From: Oricola nitratireducens
GTDB lineage: Bacteria > Pseudomonadota > Alphaproteobacteria > Rhizobiales > Rhizobiaceae
NCBI RefSeq assembly: GCF_014904745.1
Contig: NZ_JACZCS010000032.1
Span: 1 to 64,000, forward strand
DNA: 64,000 nucleotides
Direction: 5' to 3'
Position numbers and translations under genes: made by a program. Below, piece after piece: positions 16,614-26,396 of this stretch (its first letter is position 1; the number at the start of each line of letters is the position of its first letter). The notes under the pieces were generated by a model. The model was given only the letters and a program-made list of their open reading frames with translations, was not told where the DNA came from and did no database searches.

Positions 16614-17533
16614 AGGGCACCGCCGAGCGTGATCGTGAAGATGTCGTCCGGGGCGACGAAGAGCGTGTAGGCCAGGCGCAGCGCGACGAGCAGAACGAGA
16701 GCGGCAAGCATGGCGCGCAACTGGTCGCCGCGCAGGCGCTGGCCGACGCGCGCGCCATATTGCGCCCCGATGACGCTGCCCACCATCAGCAGAACGGCGA
16801 GAACGGCGTCGACCGTGTGGTTGGCCGTCGCATGGACGACGGTCGTATAGGCGCTGACGAAGATGATCTGGAACAGCGACGTGCCGATGACGACATTGGT
16901 CGGCACCTTCAGGAGGTAGATCATCGCCGGGACCATGATGAAGCCGCCGCCGACGCCCATGATCGCGGAAAGGCCGCCGATCATCACGCCGAGCGCAAGA
17001 ACCGGTATGACGCTGACATAAAGCTTGGACGCCTTGAAACGCATCTTGAAGGGCAGCCTGTGCACCCAGTTGTGGGCGCCCGGCCGGCGCATGGAGACGG
17101 GCGCGCCCTGGCGCGCGCGGCGCATCGCGTTCAGGCTCTCGACCATCATCAGCCCGCCGACGACGCCGAGGAAGCCGACATAGAGAAGGGAGACTATCAG
17201 ATCGGCCTGGCCGAGTTGGCGCAGGACCGCGAAGATCCAGACGCCGATCGTCGAGCCGACAAGGCCGCCGACGAGAAGCATCATACCGAGCTTGATGTCG
17301 ACGGTCCGGCGCTTGAAATGCGAGAACACGCCGGAAACCGAGGCGGCGACAACCTGATTGGCGCCGGTGGCGACCGCGACAGCCGGGGGGATGTTGTAGA
17401 AAATAAGAAGCGGCGTGATCAGAAATCCGCCGCCGACGCCGAACATTCCCGACAAAAAGCCGACAGCTGCCCCCATGCCGAGCACAACGAAAATGTTCAC
17501 TGACATTTCCGCAATCGGCAAATAGAGCGCCAC
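16610..17533 (-). CDS. TauE/SafE family sulfite/organosulfonate exporter
   Basis: This 307-residue membrane protein has eight or so hydrophobic helices and the two glycine-rich family repeats: GFLSGMFGVGGGFLITPLL (about 24-42) and GGLSAIMGVGGGFIMVPAM (about 187-205). The family moves sulfite, sulfoacetate or similar anions. Translation starts at GTG 17533, supported by AGGAGA shortly upstream on the minus strand; the N-terminus ALYLPIAEMSVNIF is typical of the rhizobial subgroup. It is first in a two-gene operon with the TIGR02186 protein. Confidence 0.92.
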   Translation of the reverse strand: MALYLPIAEMSVNIFVVLGMGAAVGFLSGMFGVGGGFLITPLLIFYNIPPAVAVATGANQVVAASVSGVFSHFKRRTVDIKLGMMLLVGGLVGSTIGVWIFAVLRQLGQADLIVSLLYVGFLGVVGGLMMVESLNAMRRARQGAPVSMRRPGAHNWVHRLPFKMRFKASKLYVSVIPVLALGVMIGGLSAIMGVGGGFIMVPAMIYLLKVPTNVVIGTSLFQIIFVSAYTTVVHATANHTVDAVLAVLLMVGSVIGAQYGARVGQRLRGDQLRAMLAALVLLVALRLAYTLFVAPDDIFTITLGGAL

Positions 17534-17636
17534 CTGAATCTCCTGTTATTCACAAAACAGCATATATCCGTTTCATGCGCCCGCAAAACCGCAGAGTCAA
17601 ACCCCGCGAACGGCGAATCGGCAGCGACGAAACGAA

Positions 17637-17664
17637 GCGGGGCGGCACTTTCGCGCCACCCCGC
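17637..17664 (-). terminator. stem-loop downstream of podJ
   Basis: On the minus strand a 10-bp stem GCGGGGTGGC / GCCGCCCCGC (one G-T pair) encloses an 8-nt loop about 30 bp after the podJ stop. The following T-rich stretch (TTCGTTTCG) is weak, so termination may be partial. Confidence 0.5.
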
Positions 17665-17692
17665 CATTTTCCCGTCCGCAGAAGCGGCGCGC

Positions 17693-20600
17693 CTATGATT
17701 GCTTGTTGATTTCCAGCAACTTGTCGACCAGCGCGCGGTCGACCTCGCCGGTCGGGAGCAAGCCGTTATCCTTCTGGAACTGCGTGATCGCGCTGCGGGT
17801 TTTGGTGCCCATGACACCGTCCGCGTCGCCGGCGTCGTAACCGGCGTTGTTCAGGATCGCCTGGATGTTGCGGATCGCCTTCTTCATGTCGACGTCCGGC
17901 TTCGGATTGGACGCGGTCATTTCCTTGCCCGTGTTCCAGGCATCGGGAACGTCCAGCGAGTTCGCGGCGACATCGACCTGATGCGGTTTCCAGAGCTCGA
18001 CGGCGCCGCGCGCCATCTCGAGCTGGTCGGGACGCATGTATTTGGCCACTTCGTCACGCTTGGCGGCGGCGTCCTTGTCGCCGGCATTGGCGGCGAGCGA
18101 CAGCCATTTGTAGGCTTCCGCGAGATCCTGCTTCACGCCCTCGCCGCGCGCGGACAGGATGCCGAGATTGACCTGGCTGTCCTTGACGCCGAGTTCGGCT
18201 GCCTTGAGGAACCAGTTCGCGGCCGTCTTCATGTCACGCTTGCCGTTCACTTCCGTGGCGTACAGGACGGCCAGATTGTGCATGGCGCTGACATTGCCCT
18301 GTTCGGCGGCGAGCTGATACCAGGTCCTTGCGGTGTCGAGATTGCGGTCGACGCCGAAACCCTTCTCGTAAGCATTGCCTATCCGGTACTGCGCGGGAGC
18401 GAAGCCCTGTTCGGCCGCCAGTTCGTACCAGTGGGCGGCTGCCTTCATGTCGCTTCCCGGCGTTCCCGGACCCTTGCCCATCAGCCGGTCGCCGATCAGA
18501 AACAACGCCTTCGGATCGCCTTGGGCCGCAGCCTCGCGCAATGCCACCGGCCCGATCTGCCCGGGAATGTCGGACATCGAGACCGCCGTGTAGCCGGATG
18601 CATCGCCGGCAGCGGTCTGTTCGGTCGTGGCCGGAGCGGCGTCGCCGGCATCCGCGGCCGACGCGGTTTCGGTCGGCGCCATGTCGCCGGCCATGGTGTC
18701 GGCGGGCGCTTCGGCGACGGCGGCGGGTTCCGCGGTGACGGGCGCCGGCTGCTCAGGTGCGGGCGCCGGTTCCTCGGCGGCCATTTGCGGGGCGGCCGTC
18801 TCCGGCTCCGCGGGCGCTGCGTCGACGACGCGCGGCTCCAAGGAGGGCTGATCGGTGGGCAAGGCTTCCGCGGCTGCCGGCGCGGGTTCTTCGGCGGGTA
18901 CGGCCTGTTCGACCCGCGATACGCCGCCTGGCGCGTCGCCTCCCGACAGATAGCCGCGCACCAGCGGGAATGCGAGCAGGGCAAGCAGGATCGCGCCGGC
19001 GCCCAAAACCAGCGGGCGGCGGTTCGACGACAGGATGCCGCGGCCCTTCGATTTCTGCTTGCCGCCTTCGTGCGCCCCGAGGTCGAGGACGGAGGCCTCG
19101 GCGGCCGCGGCACGCGCGGCGCGGCGCGCCGCCGCGATGAAATCGGATTTGCCGGCATCGTCCTCGGCGTCCTGCGTCCCGGCCTCGGCGGCCGGGCCGG
19201 CGCGTTCGGCGCGAACGCGTTTCATGATCGCGGCGAGATCAGGACCGCCGGTCCCCGGTTCCAGCGGCTCATCGGCGAGATCCGGATCCTTGCGGGCCGC
19301 GTCCGCCTTGCCGAAGACGACCGGCTCGTCTTCATCGAGGGCGATATCGTCGGCGATTTCGTCGGGCGTGCTGCCGCCGCGCGAGATGGCTTTGCGCAGT
19401 CCGCCCAGGAGCCCCTTCTGGTTTTTTACGATCGCCGCGCGCTTGCCCGCGTCCTCGACCAGCACGTCGCCGATGCCGGGATCTTCGTCCATCGCGGCGC
19501 GTGCGGCGAGGGCCGCCGCTTCGGCCGGAGACATTGCCTGCTGGCCACCACGCGCCTTGTTCCTCGGCGGCTTGCTCCTCGGCGGCTGTTCCTCGAATTC
19601 TTCACCGGCGGCAAAATCGATCGACGGCGCGTCCTCGATATGAGTGACCGGTTCGGGTACGGCCGGTTCCTGCGGGTGCGAGAACTGAAACTCGTCTCTT
19701 GCGGGCGCATCGTGGACTTCGCCGCCGCGCAGGCTCGATTCCAGTCCCGCGATCCGGTCGGCCACCTTCACCAGCGTGTCGTGGATGGCCTCGAAGGTGC
19801 GGGCATTGCGGTCGTCGGAATTGCGGGCGAGGTCCTCGAGACCGCGCAGATCATCGGCCAGTTGCGCGAGCATGCCGCGTTCGGCTTCCGACGCTTCCGG
19901 AGAGTAGCGGCCGACGGCTTCCTCGGCGGCTTCGCGGGCAGCGGCGATGATGTCGTCGCGGCCGCCGGCCAGCTGATCGGTGATGGCGAGCAGGCGAGGC
20001 GCAAGGTCGGCGAGTGCCGCGTTGTCGGCCGCGGGCAGGGCCCCGGAGAGTTTTTCGCTGAGCGCGGCGATCTGGGCTTCGAGGCTCTCGAGCGCGCGCG
20101 AATCCGCCTGCGCGGCAGCGCCTGGCGAGAAGGCGTCGCCCGACGTCAGCATCTGGGCGATTTCCTCGATGCGGCGCTCCATGTGATCGAATGTCGGAAC
20201 ATGCGTCGAATCGCGCTCGTTCTCCTCGATGCGGCGCGCCAGTTCCTCCATGCGGGCATCGAGCGACTGGAACATCCGTTCGCCGGTCTCCTCGGCGGAA
20301 AGACGATTGGTATCGAGCCGCTTCGCGATCTCCTCGAAGCGCGCGTTCAGGCTCTCGATCATCTTGTCGGAAGCGGGTTCCGCGCCGCGCGTGTCGCTGT
20401 CGATGCGGCGGGCGAGTTCTTCCAGGCGCAGGGCGACGTTTTCGAATGCATCGTTGGCCGCCGGGGCGTTCGACACGGATTCATGCACGGCGCCAAGCCG
20501 CTCGGCGATCTCCAGCAAGCGCTGGTCGACATTGCCGGACTGGGCCGCGGTCGCGCTTTCCTCGACCTGGCGTGCCAGCGAAGACAACCGTGCCTCGATG

Positions 20601-21472
20601 CGCTCGAAGGGGGTCGTGTCGAGTTCGGGCGGCGCGCTCGATACGGATATGGCGACAAGCGCGCGGCTGATCTCGTCGAGCCGCTCCTCGATGGTGACGA
20701 GGTGGTCGGGCGACACGGCCGCGTTTTGCGACGCGAGCGTCTCGACCGCCCCGGCCAGAGCGCGCATCTGTTCTTCCATCGCGCCGATCGTCCCGGCATC
20801 CGCCAGGCCATGCAGCGCATCGTTGATCTCGTTGATCCGGTTGGCGATCGTCAGCAGATCTTCACGCGAGCCGAGCGTTTGCGGCAGGGCGCCGATCTCG
20901 CGCTCGATGACGGTCCAGCGCTCGGCCATGTCGCGCAGCGTGTCCTCGCGCGCCAGCGCGGCGACGTGGCCTTTCAGTTCTTCCACCTCCGCCCGCAAGG
21001 ATCCCGTCTCGCCGTTCTCGACGCGCGAGGCGACGACGCCCAGTTCGCGCGTCAGGCGATTGAACCCGTCGGCGAGATCGGCCGACGACATGCCGGCCCC
21101 CTGCCCCATCAGCGTCTTCAACTCGTCGCGGATGGCGCCGAACTGGCGCGCGATCGTTGACGACATTTCCCGGTTCAGTTCCTCGCGCATCCGGGCGATT
21201 TCGGCATGCAGCGAAGGTTGTGCGCCGGTGACGGGAGATGATGGCTGCGGCGCGGCACGAGGAGCCGGCGCGGTCTGGCCGCGGCGGGCAAGCGCTTCCT
21301 GGCGCGCGCGAATGGCGGAAATGTCTTCGTCTCGCGACGGGCGCGGCGCGGCAGATCCGATGCCAATTCGCTGCTCCAGCTTGGACAGCGCATCATCGAG
21401 CATCTCCAGCGTGGTGTTGGCGGAACGCCGGGATGCGGTATCGTGATCGGACTGCGATGGCTTATTGTGCAT
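17693..21472 (-). CDS. podJ: PodJ-like polar scaffold protein (coiled coil, Sel1 repeats, peptidoglycan-binding domain)
   Basis: The 1259-residue protein has the PodJ order of parts: a long acidic coiled-coil cytoplasmic region (to about 800) with many LEELARRIDS-type heptads, one transmembrane helix at about 818-838 (LVLGAGAILLALLAFPLV), a proline/alanine/glutamate-rich linker, Sel1/TPR repeats at about 975-1150 (AAHWYELAAEQG, ARTWYQLAAEQG, AANWFLKAAELG, AYKWLSLAANAG), and a C-terminal peptidoglycan-binding domain (IQAILNNAGYDAGDADGVMG). PodJ organises the new cell pole in Caulobacter and affects polar growth and division in Agrobacterium. Rhizobial copies are sometimes labelled only as peptidoglycan-binding protein. 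It is monocistronic. Confidence 0.85.
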   Translation of the reverse strand: MHNKPSQSDHDTASRRSANTTLEMLDDALSKLEQRIGIGSAAPRPSRDEDISAIRARQEALARRGQTAPAPRAAPQPSSPVTGAQPSLHAEIARMREELNREMSSTIARQFGAIRDELKTLMGQGAGMSSADLADGFNRLTRELGVVASRVENGETGSLRAEVEELKGHVAALAREDTLRDMAERWTVIEREIGALPQTLGSREDLLTIANRINEINDALHGLADAGTIGAMEEQMRALAGAVETLASQNAAVSPDHLVTIEERLDEISRALVAISVSSAPPELDTTPFERIEARLSSLARQVEESATAAQSGNVDQRLLEIAERLGAVHESVSNAPAANDAFENVALRLEELARRIDSDTRGAEPASDKMIESLNARFEEIAKRLDTNRLSAEETGERMFQSLDARMEELARRIEENERDSTHVPTFDHMERRIEEIAQMLTSGDAFSPGAAAQADSRALESLEAQIAALSEKLSGALPAADNAALADLAPRLLAITDQLAGGRDDIIAAAREAAEEAVGRYSPEASEAERGMLAQLADDLRGLEDLARNSDDRNARTFEAIHDTLVKVADRIAGLESSLRGGEVHDAPARDEFQFSHPQEPAVPEPVTHIEDAPSIDFAAGEEFEEQPPRSKPPRNKARGGQQAMSPAEAAALAARAAMDEDPGIGDVLVEDAGKRAAIVKNQKGLLGGLRKAISRGGSTPDEIADDIALDEDEPVVFGKADAARKDPDLADEPLEPGTGGPDLAAIMKRVRAERAGPAAEAGTQDAEDDAGKSDFIAAARRAARAAAAEASVLDLGAHEGGKQKSKGRGILSSNRRPLVLGAGAILLALLAFPLVRGYLSGGDAPGGVSRVEQAVPAEEPAPAAAEALPTDQPSLEPRVVDAAPAEPETAAPQMAAEEPAPAPEQPAPVTAEPAAVAEAPADTMAGDMAPTETASAADAGDAAPATTEQTAAGDASGYTAVSMSDIPGQIGPVALREAAAQGDPKALFLIGDRLMGKGPGTPGSDMKAAAHWYELAAEQGFAPAQYRIGNAYEKGFGVDRNLDTARTWYQLAAEQGNVSAMHNLAVLYATEVNGKRDMKTAANWFLKAAELGVKDSQVNLGILSARGEGVKQDLAEAYKWLSLAANAGDKDAAAKRDEVAKYMRPDQLEMARGAVELWKPHQVDVAANSLDVPDAWNTGKEMTASNPKPDVDMKKAIRNIQAILNNAGYDAGDADGVMGTKTRSAITQFQKDNGLLPTGEVDRALVDKLLEINKQS

Positions 21473-21629
21473 AACTCGCCCATTCCTGTCGGCGCCGGCA
21501 CGGTTACCGGGAGGGCTGACAGCCGTCGCGGCAACAGGCGCTTGACCTGATTGTTTCCTGAGATCCGAGCGCGCACCCTGGACACAACCACGCTGCGACC
21601 TTCAATGGTTAACGTTTTTCAAATCCTGG

Positions 21630-21645
21630 TAAACAAGCGGTTAAC
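21630..21645 (+). promoter_or_regulatory. candidate CtrA site upstream of podJ
   Basis: TAAA-N7-TTAAC matches the CtrA consensus TTAA-N7-TTAAC with one mismatch, about 160 bp upstream of the podJ start. Cell-cycle control of podJ is known in Caulobacter; binding here is inference. Confidence 0.35.
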
Positions 21646-21802
21646 CTTTTCCGGATTCCAGGAAATTCTCCGGGCTCCCGAAACACGCCATATTCCTGTG
21701 AGATGCCGCCGGACGCGAAATGAACGCCGCAAAGGCAACTTTTTGTAACAGCGGGGTAACGTGAGGAAACCTTAACAATCCCGCACGGTGCAGGTTCAAT
21801 AG

Positions 21803-21812
21803 CTTACGTAAG
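21803..21812. promoter_or_regulatory. candidate MerR autoregulatory site
   Basis: CTTACGTAAG is a perfect 10-bp palindrome about 110 bp before merR. Its centre resembles the centre (TTTACGCAAA) of the larger inverted repeat in front of the acyl-CoA dehydrogenase gene, so both may be read by the same regulator. Confidence 0.35.
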
Positions 21813-21919
21813 GGATGGGACTCTTGTCTTGGTCGGCCAATGTCAGCATTGGACCGGGGAGAGATGTTTGAATTCCATCTAGGCGCCCAAGAACAATAAG
21901 CCCGATAACGGGAACAGGA

Positions 21920-22348
21920 ATGGAAAAGGATATGAACACGGCCACTGACACCGATTCGCTAACCAGCCACGAGATCACCTACCGGATCGGCGAGCTGTCG
22001 AGCGAATTCGATGTGACGTTGCGTACCCTTCGCTTCTACGAAGACAAGGGCCTTCTTTCGCCGCGGCGGATCGGTAACACGCGGCTTTATTCGCGTGCCG
22101 ACCGCGCTCGCCTCAAACTGATCCTGCTTGGCAAACGGGTCGGGCTGTCGCTCCTCGACGTCAAGGAGATCCTGGATCTCTACAACGCCTCGGGAGACAA
22201 TCTCCGTCAGCTGACCGTCGCCCTGGAAAAGGGCGAAGAGCAGATGCAGATCCTGCAGCAGCAGCGCAAGGACATCGAAGAGGCGATCGGCGAACTGGAC
22301 CAGACCATTTTGTCGCTTCGCGACCAGATCGCCAAAACGGGCGAATAG
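21920..22348 (+). CDS. MerR family transcriptional regulator, probable beta-oxidation regulator
   Basis: The 142-residue protein has a MerR winged helix at about residues 18-85 (YRIGELSSEFDVTLRTLRFYEDKGLL, GNTRLYSRADRARL) followed by a dimerisation coiled coil (QMQILQQQRKDIEEAIGELDQ). No metal-binding cysteines are present, so it is not a metal sensor. It resembles the LiuR-like branch that controls acyl-CoA and branched-chain degradation in Proteobacteria. Its gene directly precedes the acyl-CoA dehydrogenase operon. Start may be ATG 21920 or 21932; neither is decided by a clear ribosome site. Confidence 0.88.
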   Translation: MEKDMNTATDTDSLTSHEITYRIGELSSEFDVTLRTLRFYEDKGLLSPRRIGNTRLYSRADRARLKLILLGKRVGLSLLDVKEILDLYNASGDNLRQLTVALEKGEEQMQILQQQRKDIEEAIGELDQTILSLRDQIAKTGE

Positions 22349-22428
22349 GTTACATCGCGTTACATCGCCTTCGCGGCGGCGCGTTTTTCCGCAGTTCTGC
22401 CCATCAGGACCGCAATTCCGCTTTCGAT

Positions 22429-22465
22429 ACCCCGGCATCCACAGTGGCTGCCGGGGTTTATTTTT
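22429..22465 (+). terminator. intrinsic terminator after merR
   Basis: A 9-bp stem ACCCCGGCA / TGCCGGGGT (22429-22437 with 22449-22457) is followed by a T-rich tract TTTATTTTT. It separates merR from the fatty-acid operon, which therefore needs its own promoter. Confidence 0.7.
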
Positions 22466-22563
22466 GTCCGGCGCGCCAAAAAAACACACGAAAAACGCAT
22501 TTTTCGGATGTTTTCGGACTCCGCGATGGCGATTCCCCGCGTCATCCGGTGAAATTTCAAAAT

Positions 22564-22587
22564 TTTGACGTTTACGCAAACGTCAAA
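22564..22587. promoter_or_regulatory. inverted-repeat operator in front of the beta-oxidation operon
   Basis: Two perfect 10-bp arms, TTTGACGTTT and AAACGTCAAA, flank ACGC, giving a 24-bp near-palindrome 72-96 bp upstream of the first acyl-CoA dehydrogenase. It is the strongest inverted repeat in this intergenic region and is similar in style to published LiuR-type MerR operators (recollection). The left arm contains TTGACG, which could serve as a -35 box. Confidence 0.65.
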
Positions 22588-22659
22588 GTTTGCTAGCGAC
22601 ACTCCAATTGTTCCAGCACGGCATGGCCCGTGCCCCGCAACGCCCTTCCGGAGGATGTC

Positions 22660-24456
22660 ATGCCCGCTTACCGCGCTCCCGTCGAAGACACGCTTTTCGT
22701 GCTCAACGACGTCCTCAAATACGAACGCTACAACAACCTGCCCGGCTTCGCCGACGCCTCGCCGGATATCGTCGAGGCGGTTCTGCGCGAAGCAGGCCGG
22801 ATGGCGGAAGAAGTGTTCTTCCCGCTCAACCAGTCCGGCGACCAGGAAGGCTGCATTCGCAACGAGGACGGATCGGTGACGACGCCGAAAGGCTTCAGGG
22901 AAGCCTTCGAGCAGTACAAGGAAGCCGGCTGGATGGGGCTCGCCTTCGATCCGAACTATGGCGGCCAGGGCCTGCCCTACACGCTGCATTCGGCGATCGG
23001 CGAATATTTCTCGTCGGCCAACATGGCCTTCGCCATGTATCCGGGCCTGACCCAGGGCGCGATGGCGGCGATCCTCGTTCACGGCGACGACGAGCAGAAG
23101 GCGACGTATCTGCCGAAGATGGTCGAGGGCACCTGGACCGGCACCATGAACCTGACCGAACCGCATTGCGGCACCGATCTCGGGCTGCTGCGCACCAAGG
23201 CGGTTCCGCAGGGCGACGGCTCCTACAGGATTTCCGGCCAGAAGATCTTCATCTCGGCCGGCGAACACGACATGTCGGAGAACATCATCCATCTGGTGCT
23301 CGCCCGTATCGAGGGCGCGCCGGAGGGCACCAAGGGCATCTCGCTGTTCATCGTGCCGAAATTCGTGCTCGATGCGGACGGTTCGCCGGGGACACGCAAC
23401 GGTGTGGTCTGCGGCTCGATCGAGGAGAAGATGGGCATCCACGCCAACTCGACCTGCGTCATGAACTATGACGACGCGACGGGTTACCTGATCGGCGAAG
23501 AGAACAAGGGCCTCAAGGCCATGTTCACGATGATGAACGAGGCACGGCTCGGCGTCGGGTTGCAGGGCCTGTCGATTTCCGAAGTCGCCTACCAGAACGC
23601 CGTCGCCTACGCCAAGGACCGTATCCAGGGCCGCGCGCTGACAGGCCCGGCTGCGCCGGACAGGAAGGCCGACCCGATCATCGTCCATCCGGACGTGCGC
23701 CGGAACCTGATGACCATCCGCGCGTTCAACGAGGCGGGACGCGCCTTCCTGCTGTGGGCGGCGCTGAAATCCGACGTCGCGCACCGCTCGGAAGACGCGA
23801 GCGACCGCGAATTGTCGGAGGAGATGATGGGTCTGCTGACCCCGGTCATCAAGGGCGTCTTGACCGACAAGGGCTTCGAGCACGCGGTGATGGCGCAGCA
23901 GGTCTTCGGCGGCCACGGCTATATCGAAGAACACGGGATGAGCCAGTATGTGCGCGATGCCCGCATCGCCATGATTTACGAGGGCGCCAACGGCATCCAG
24001 GCGCTCGACCTCGTCGGCCGCAAGCTGCCGATGAATGGCGGCCGCGCGATCCAGGCCTTCTTCAAGGAGGTCGGCGATTTCTGCGAGGACAACCGCGCCG
24101 ACGAAAACATGAGCTTCTTCACCAAGCACCTGAAGAAGGGCCTGAACGATTTGCAGGCGGCAACGATGTGGTTCGTGCAGAACGCCATGGCCAAGCCCGA
24201 CAATGCGGGCGCCGGCAGCCACGACTACATGCATCTGTTCGGCCTCGTCACGCTTGGCTACATGTGGGCGCTGCAGGCGAAGACGGCGCAGGAAAAGCTC
24301 GCGGACGGCGCCGGCGACCGGGCGCAGTTCCTGGAAGCGAAACTGACGACGGCGCGCTATTTCATGGAGCGCATCATGCCGGAGACCGGCGCGCATCTGG
24401 CGCGGATCTCCGCGGGCGCCGATTCGATGATGGCGCTGGCCGAAGAGGCGTTCTGA
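22660..24456 (+). CDS. acyl-CoA dehydrogenase, large type with C-terminal extension
   Basis: The 598-residue flavoprotein introduces the trans-2 double bond in acyl-CoA during beta-oxidation. Visible are the family's FAD/substrate stretch [17 protein letters not shown] (about 168-184), [10 protein letters not shown], the region [13 protein letters not shown], and [16 protein letters not shown] with [13 protein letters not shown] near the expected catalytic base. The extra ~130 C-terminal residues are typical of the ~600-residue FadE-like group. ATG 22660 is chosen because GGAGG lies just upstream; an earlier ATG at 22630 is less well placed. First gene of a five-gene operon. Confidence 0.93.
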   Translation: MPAYRAPVEDTLFVLNDVLKYERYNNLPGFADASPDIVEAVLREAGRMAEEVFFPLNQSGDQEGCIRNEDGSVTTPKGFREAFEQYKEAGWMGLAFDPNYGGQGLPYTLHSAIGEYFSSANMAFAMYPGLTQGAMAAILVHGDDEQKATYLPKMVEGTWTGTMNLTEPHCGTDLGLLRTKAVPQGDGSYRISGQKIFISAGEHDMSENIIHLVLARIEGAPEGTKGISLFIVPKFVLDADGSPGTRNGVVCGSIEEKMGIHANSTCVMNYDDATGYLIGEENKGLKAMFTMMNEARLGVGLQGLSISEVAYQNAVAYAKDRIQGRALTGPAAPDRKADPIIVHPDVRRNLMTIRAFNEAGRAFLLWAALKSDVAHRSEDASDRELSEEMMGLLTPVIKGVLTDKGFEHAVMAQQVFGGHGYIEEHGMSQYVRDARIAMIYEGANGIQALDLVGRKLPMNGGRAIQAFFKEVGDFCEDNRADENMSFFTKHLKKGLNDLQAATMWFVQNAMAKPDNAGAGSHDYMHLFGLVTLGYMWALQAKTAQEKLADGAGDRAQFLEAKLTTARYFMERIMPETGAHLARISAGADSMMALAEEAF

Positions 24457-24538
24457 TCAACGGTTCGGCCGGTTCATCCAATCGTGATGCGACCGGCCTG
24501 ATCCAATCTGCAAGACTGCGGTGTTTAGGGAGGAATGA

Positions 24539-25711
24539 ATGGCCAGCAATCCGGCGGAAATCCTTGGCGTCCCGAAACCGTCCTGGGCGAGCGAAGACGT
24601 CGTCATGCTGCAGGACATGGCGGCGCGGTTCATGACCGACGAGATCCTGCCGCGCTACGAGGAGTTCGAGAAAGCCGAGATCTTCGACCGCGAGAGCTGG
24701 GAGAAGGCCGGCGCGAACGGCCTGCTCTGCGCCTCGATGCCGGAGGAATATGGCGGCTCGGGCGGCACTTACGCGCATGAAACCGCGATCCTCGAAGCGA
24801 TCAGCCATGTCGGCGTCGACGGCTTCGGCATCCCGCTGCACAACTCGATCGTCGCGCCCTACATCCTGCATTACGGGTCGGAGGAGCAGAAGCGCAAATG
24901 GCTGCCGAAACTGGCGACAGGCGAACTGATCGGCGCGATCGCGATGACCGAACCCGGCGCGGGCTCGGACCTGCAGGGCGTCAAGACCTCGGCCAAGAAG
25001 GACGGCAACCACTACGTCCTCAACGGATCGAAGACCTTCATCACCAACGGCCAGCTCGCCAATCTGGTCATCGTCGTCACCAAGACGGACCCGGCCGCGG
25101 GCGCGAAAGGCACCTCGCTGATCGTCGTCGAGACCGACGAGGTCGAGGGCTTCGAGCGCGGCCGCAACCTCGACAAGATCGGGTTGAAATCGAACGACAC
25201 ATCGGAACTGTTCTTCAACAATGTCCGCGTGCCGACCGCCAACCTGCTCGGCCACGAGGAAGGCCTCGGCTTCGTCCAGCTGATGCAGCAATTGCCGCAG
25301 GAGCGCCTCCAGATCGGCGGCAGCGCGATCGCCATGTGCGAGCGGGCGCTGGCGGTGACCATCGACTACGTCAAGGAGCGCAAGGCCTTCGGCAAGGCGG
25401 TGATCGAGTTCCAGAACACCCAGTTCAGGCTCGCCGAACTGAAGACCGAGGCGACCGTCGGGCGCACCTTCTACAATTTCTGCGTCGGCGAACATCTCGA
25501 AGGCCGGCTGACGCCCGAACTCGCCTCGATGGCGAAGTACTGGCTGTCGGACCTGCAGGGCAAGATCGTCGACGAATGCCTGCAGCTGCATGGCGGTTAC
25601 GGTTACATGAACGAATATCCGATCGCGCGGATGTTCCGCGACGCGCGCGTGCAGCGCATCTACGGCGGCACCAACGAGATCATGAAACTGCTCATCGCAC
25701 GGGGGCTATGA
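24539..25711 (+). CDS. acyl-CoA dehydrogenase (medium/long-chain type)
   Basis: The 390-residue enzyme is a standard-length acyl-CoA dehydrogenase: [20 protein letters not shown] (about 127-146), [24 protein letters not shown]-type loop [29 protein letters not shown], and the C-terminal [18 protein letters not shown] with [10 protein letters not shown], where the glutamate is the likely catalytic base region. It follows the larger dehydrogenase by 82 bp with a strong GGGAGG ribosome site (24528-24533), and probably handles a different chain length. The GST-like gene begins one base after its stop. Confidence 0.94.
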   Translation: MASNPAEILGVPKPSWASEDVVMLQDMAARFMTDEILPRYEEFEKAEIFDRESWEKAGANGLLCASMPEEYGGSGGTYAHETAILEAISHVGVDGFGIPLHNSIVAPYILHYGSEEQKRKWLPKLATGELIGAIAMTEPGAGSDLQGVKTSAKKDGNHYVLNGSKTFITNGQLANLVIVVTKTDPAAGAKGTSLIVVETDEVEGFERGRNLDKIGLKSNDTSELFFNNVRVPTANLLGHEEGLGFVQLMQQLPQERLQIGGSAIAMCERALAVTIDYVKERKAFGKAVIEFQNTQFRLAELKTEATVGRTFYNFCVGEHLEGRLTPELASMAKYWLSDLQGKIVDECLQLHGGYGYMNEYPIARMFRDARVQRIYGGTNEIMKLLIARGL

Positions 25712-25712
25712 G

Positions 25713-26366
25713 ATGACCGAATACACGCTTTACTGCTTCTGGGAATCCGGCAACGCCTACAAGGCGGCGCTGCTGCTGCAGCTCTGCGACGCCGACTGGG
25801 AGGTGCGCCGCGTGGCCTTCTTCACCGGCGAGACCCGCGGGCCCGAATTCCGCGACATGAACGTGATGGGCGAAGTGCCGGTGCTGGTGCATCACCGCGC
25901 CGACGGCGATTTCACCGTCACCCAGTCCGGCGCGATCCTGACCTATCTCGCCCGCAAGCTCGGCAAGTTCGGCCCGCAAACGGAGGCCGAGGAGTTCGAG
26001 GTGATACGCTGGCTGCTCTTCGACAGCCAGAAAATGTCCGGCTATGCCGGACCGCTGCGCTTCCTGCGCTATTTCATGAAGAAGGGCGAAACCGGCGAGG
26101 TGCAATATCTGCATGCCCGGCTGATGAGCGCGCTGAAGGTGCTCAACGCACGCCTCGACGGACGCGACTGGGTCGCCGCCGACCGGCCGACCATCGCCGA
26201 TCTCGCGCTCTGCGGCTACCTGTTCTGGCCGGACCAGATCGGCATCGACTACGAGGGCCTGCCCAACGTGACGGCCTGGCTGGAGCGGATCAGGGCGCTG
26301 CCCGGCTACAAGCGCGCCGAGGACCTGATGCCCTCCGGACGCGAACCCGAGACAGCGACGGCGTGA
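25713..26366 (+). CDS. glutathione S-transferase family protein
   Basis: The 217-residue protein has a thioredoxin-like N-terminal half (YTLYCFWESGNAYKAALLLQL, then GEVPVLVHH and TQSGAILTYLARKLG) and an all-helical C-terminal half (NARLDGRDWVAADRPTIADLALCGYL), the GST layout. It sits inside the fatty-acid operon between dehydrogenase and thiolase with a one-base gap to the former, so it is certainly cotranscribed. A role in removing reactive acyl or peroxide by-products is inferred only from this position. Confidence 0.88.
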   Translation: MTEYTLYCFWESGNAYKAALLLQLCDADWEVRRVAFFTGETRGPEFRDMNVMGEVPVLVHHRADGDFTVTQSGAILTYLARKLGKFGPQTEAEEFEVIRWLLFDSQKMSGYAGPLRFLRYFMKKGETGEVQYLHARLMSALKVLNARLDGRDWVAADRPTIADLALCGYLFWPDQIGIDYEGLPNVTAWLERIRALPGYKRAEDLMPSGREPETATA

Positions 26367-26396
26367 GCCGTCGAGACAGACAACAAGGAGACGAAC

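Larger units (their letters stand above)
21473..21919. other. 447-bp intergenic region between podJ and merR
   Basis: This region carries both divergent promoters and no convincing gene; a 65-codon frame at 21551-21748 has no family features. It is markedly AT-richer than its surroundings, with several TTAAC boxes (21641-21645 and the cluster near 21770). Specific candidate sites are listed separately. Confidence 0.6.

Noticed and set aside
17699-21160. A 1153-codon open frame antisense to podJ
   Set aside because: It is a consequence of GC-rich third positions in podJ. The product has a random arginine/glycine/valine composition, no domain, and no ribosome site; podJ itself shows clear coiled-coil, TM, Sel1 and PG-binding parts.
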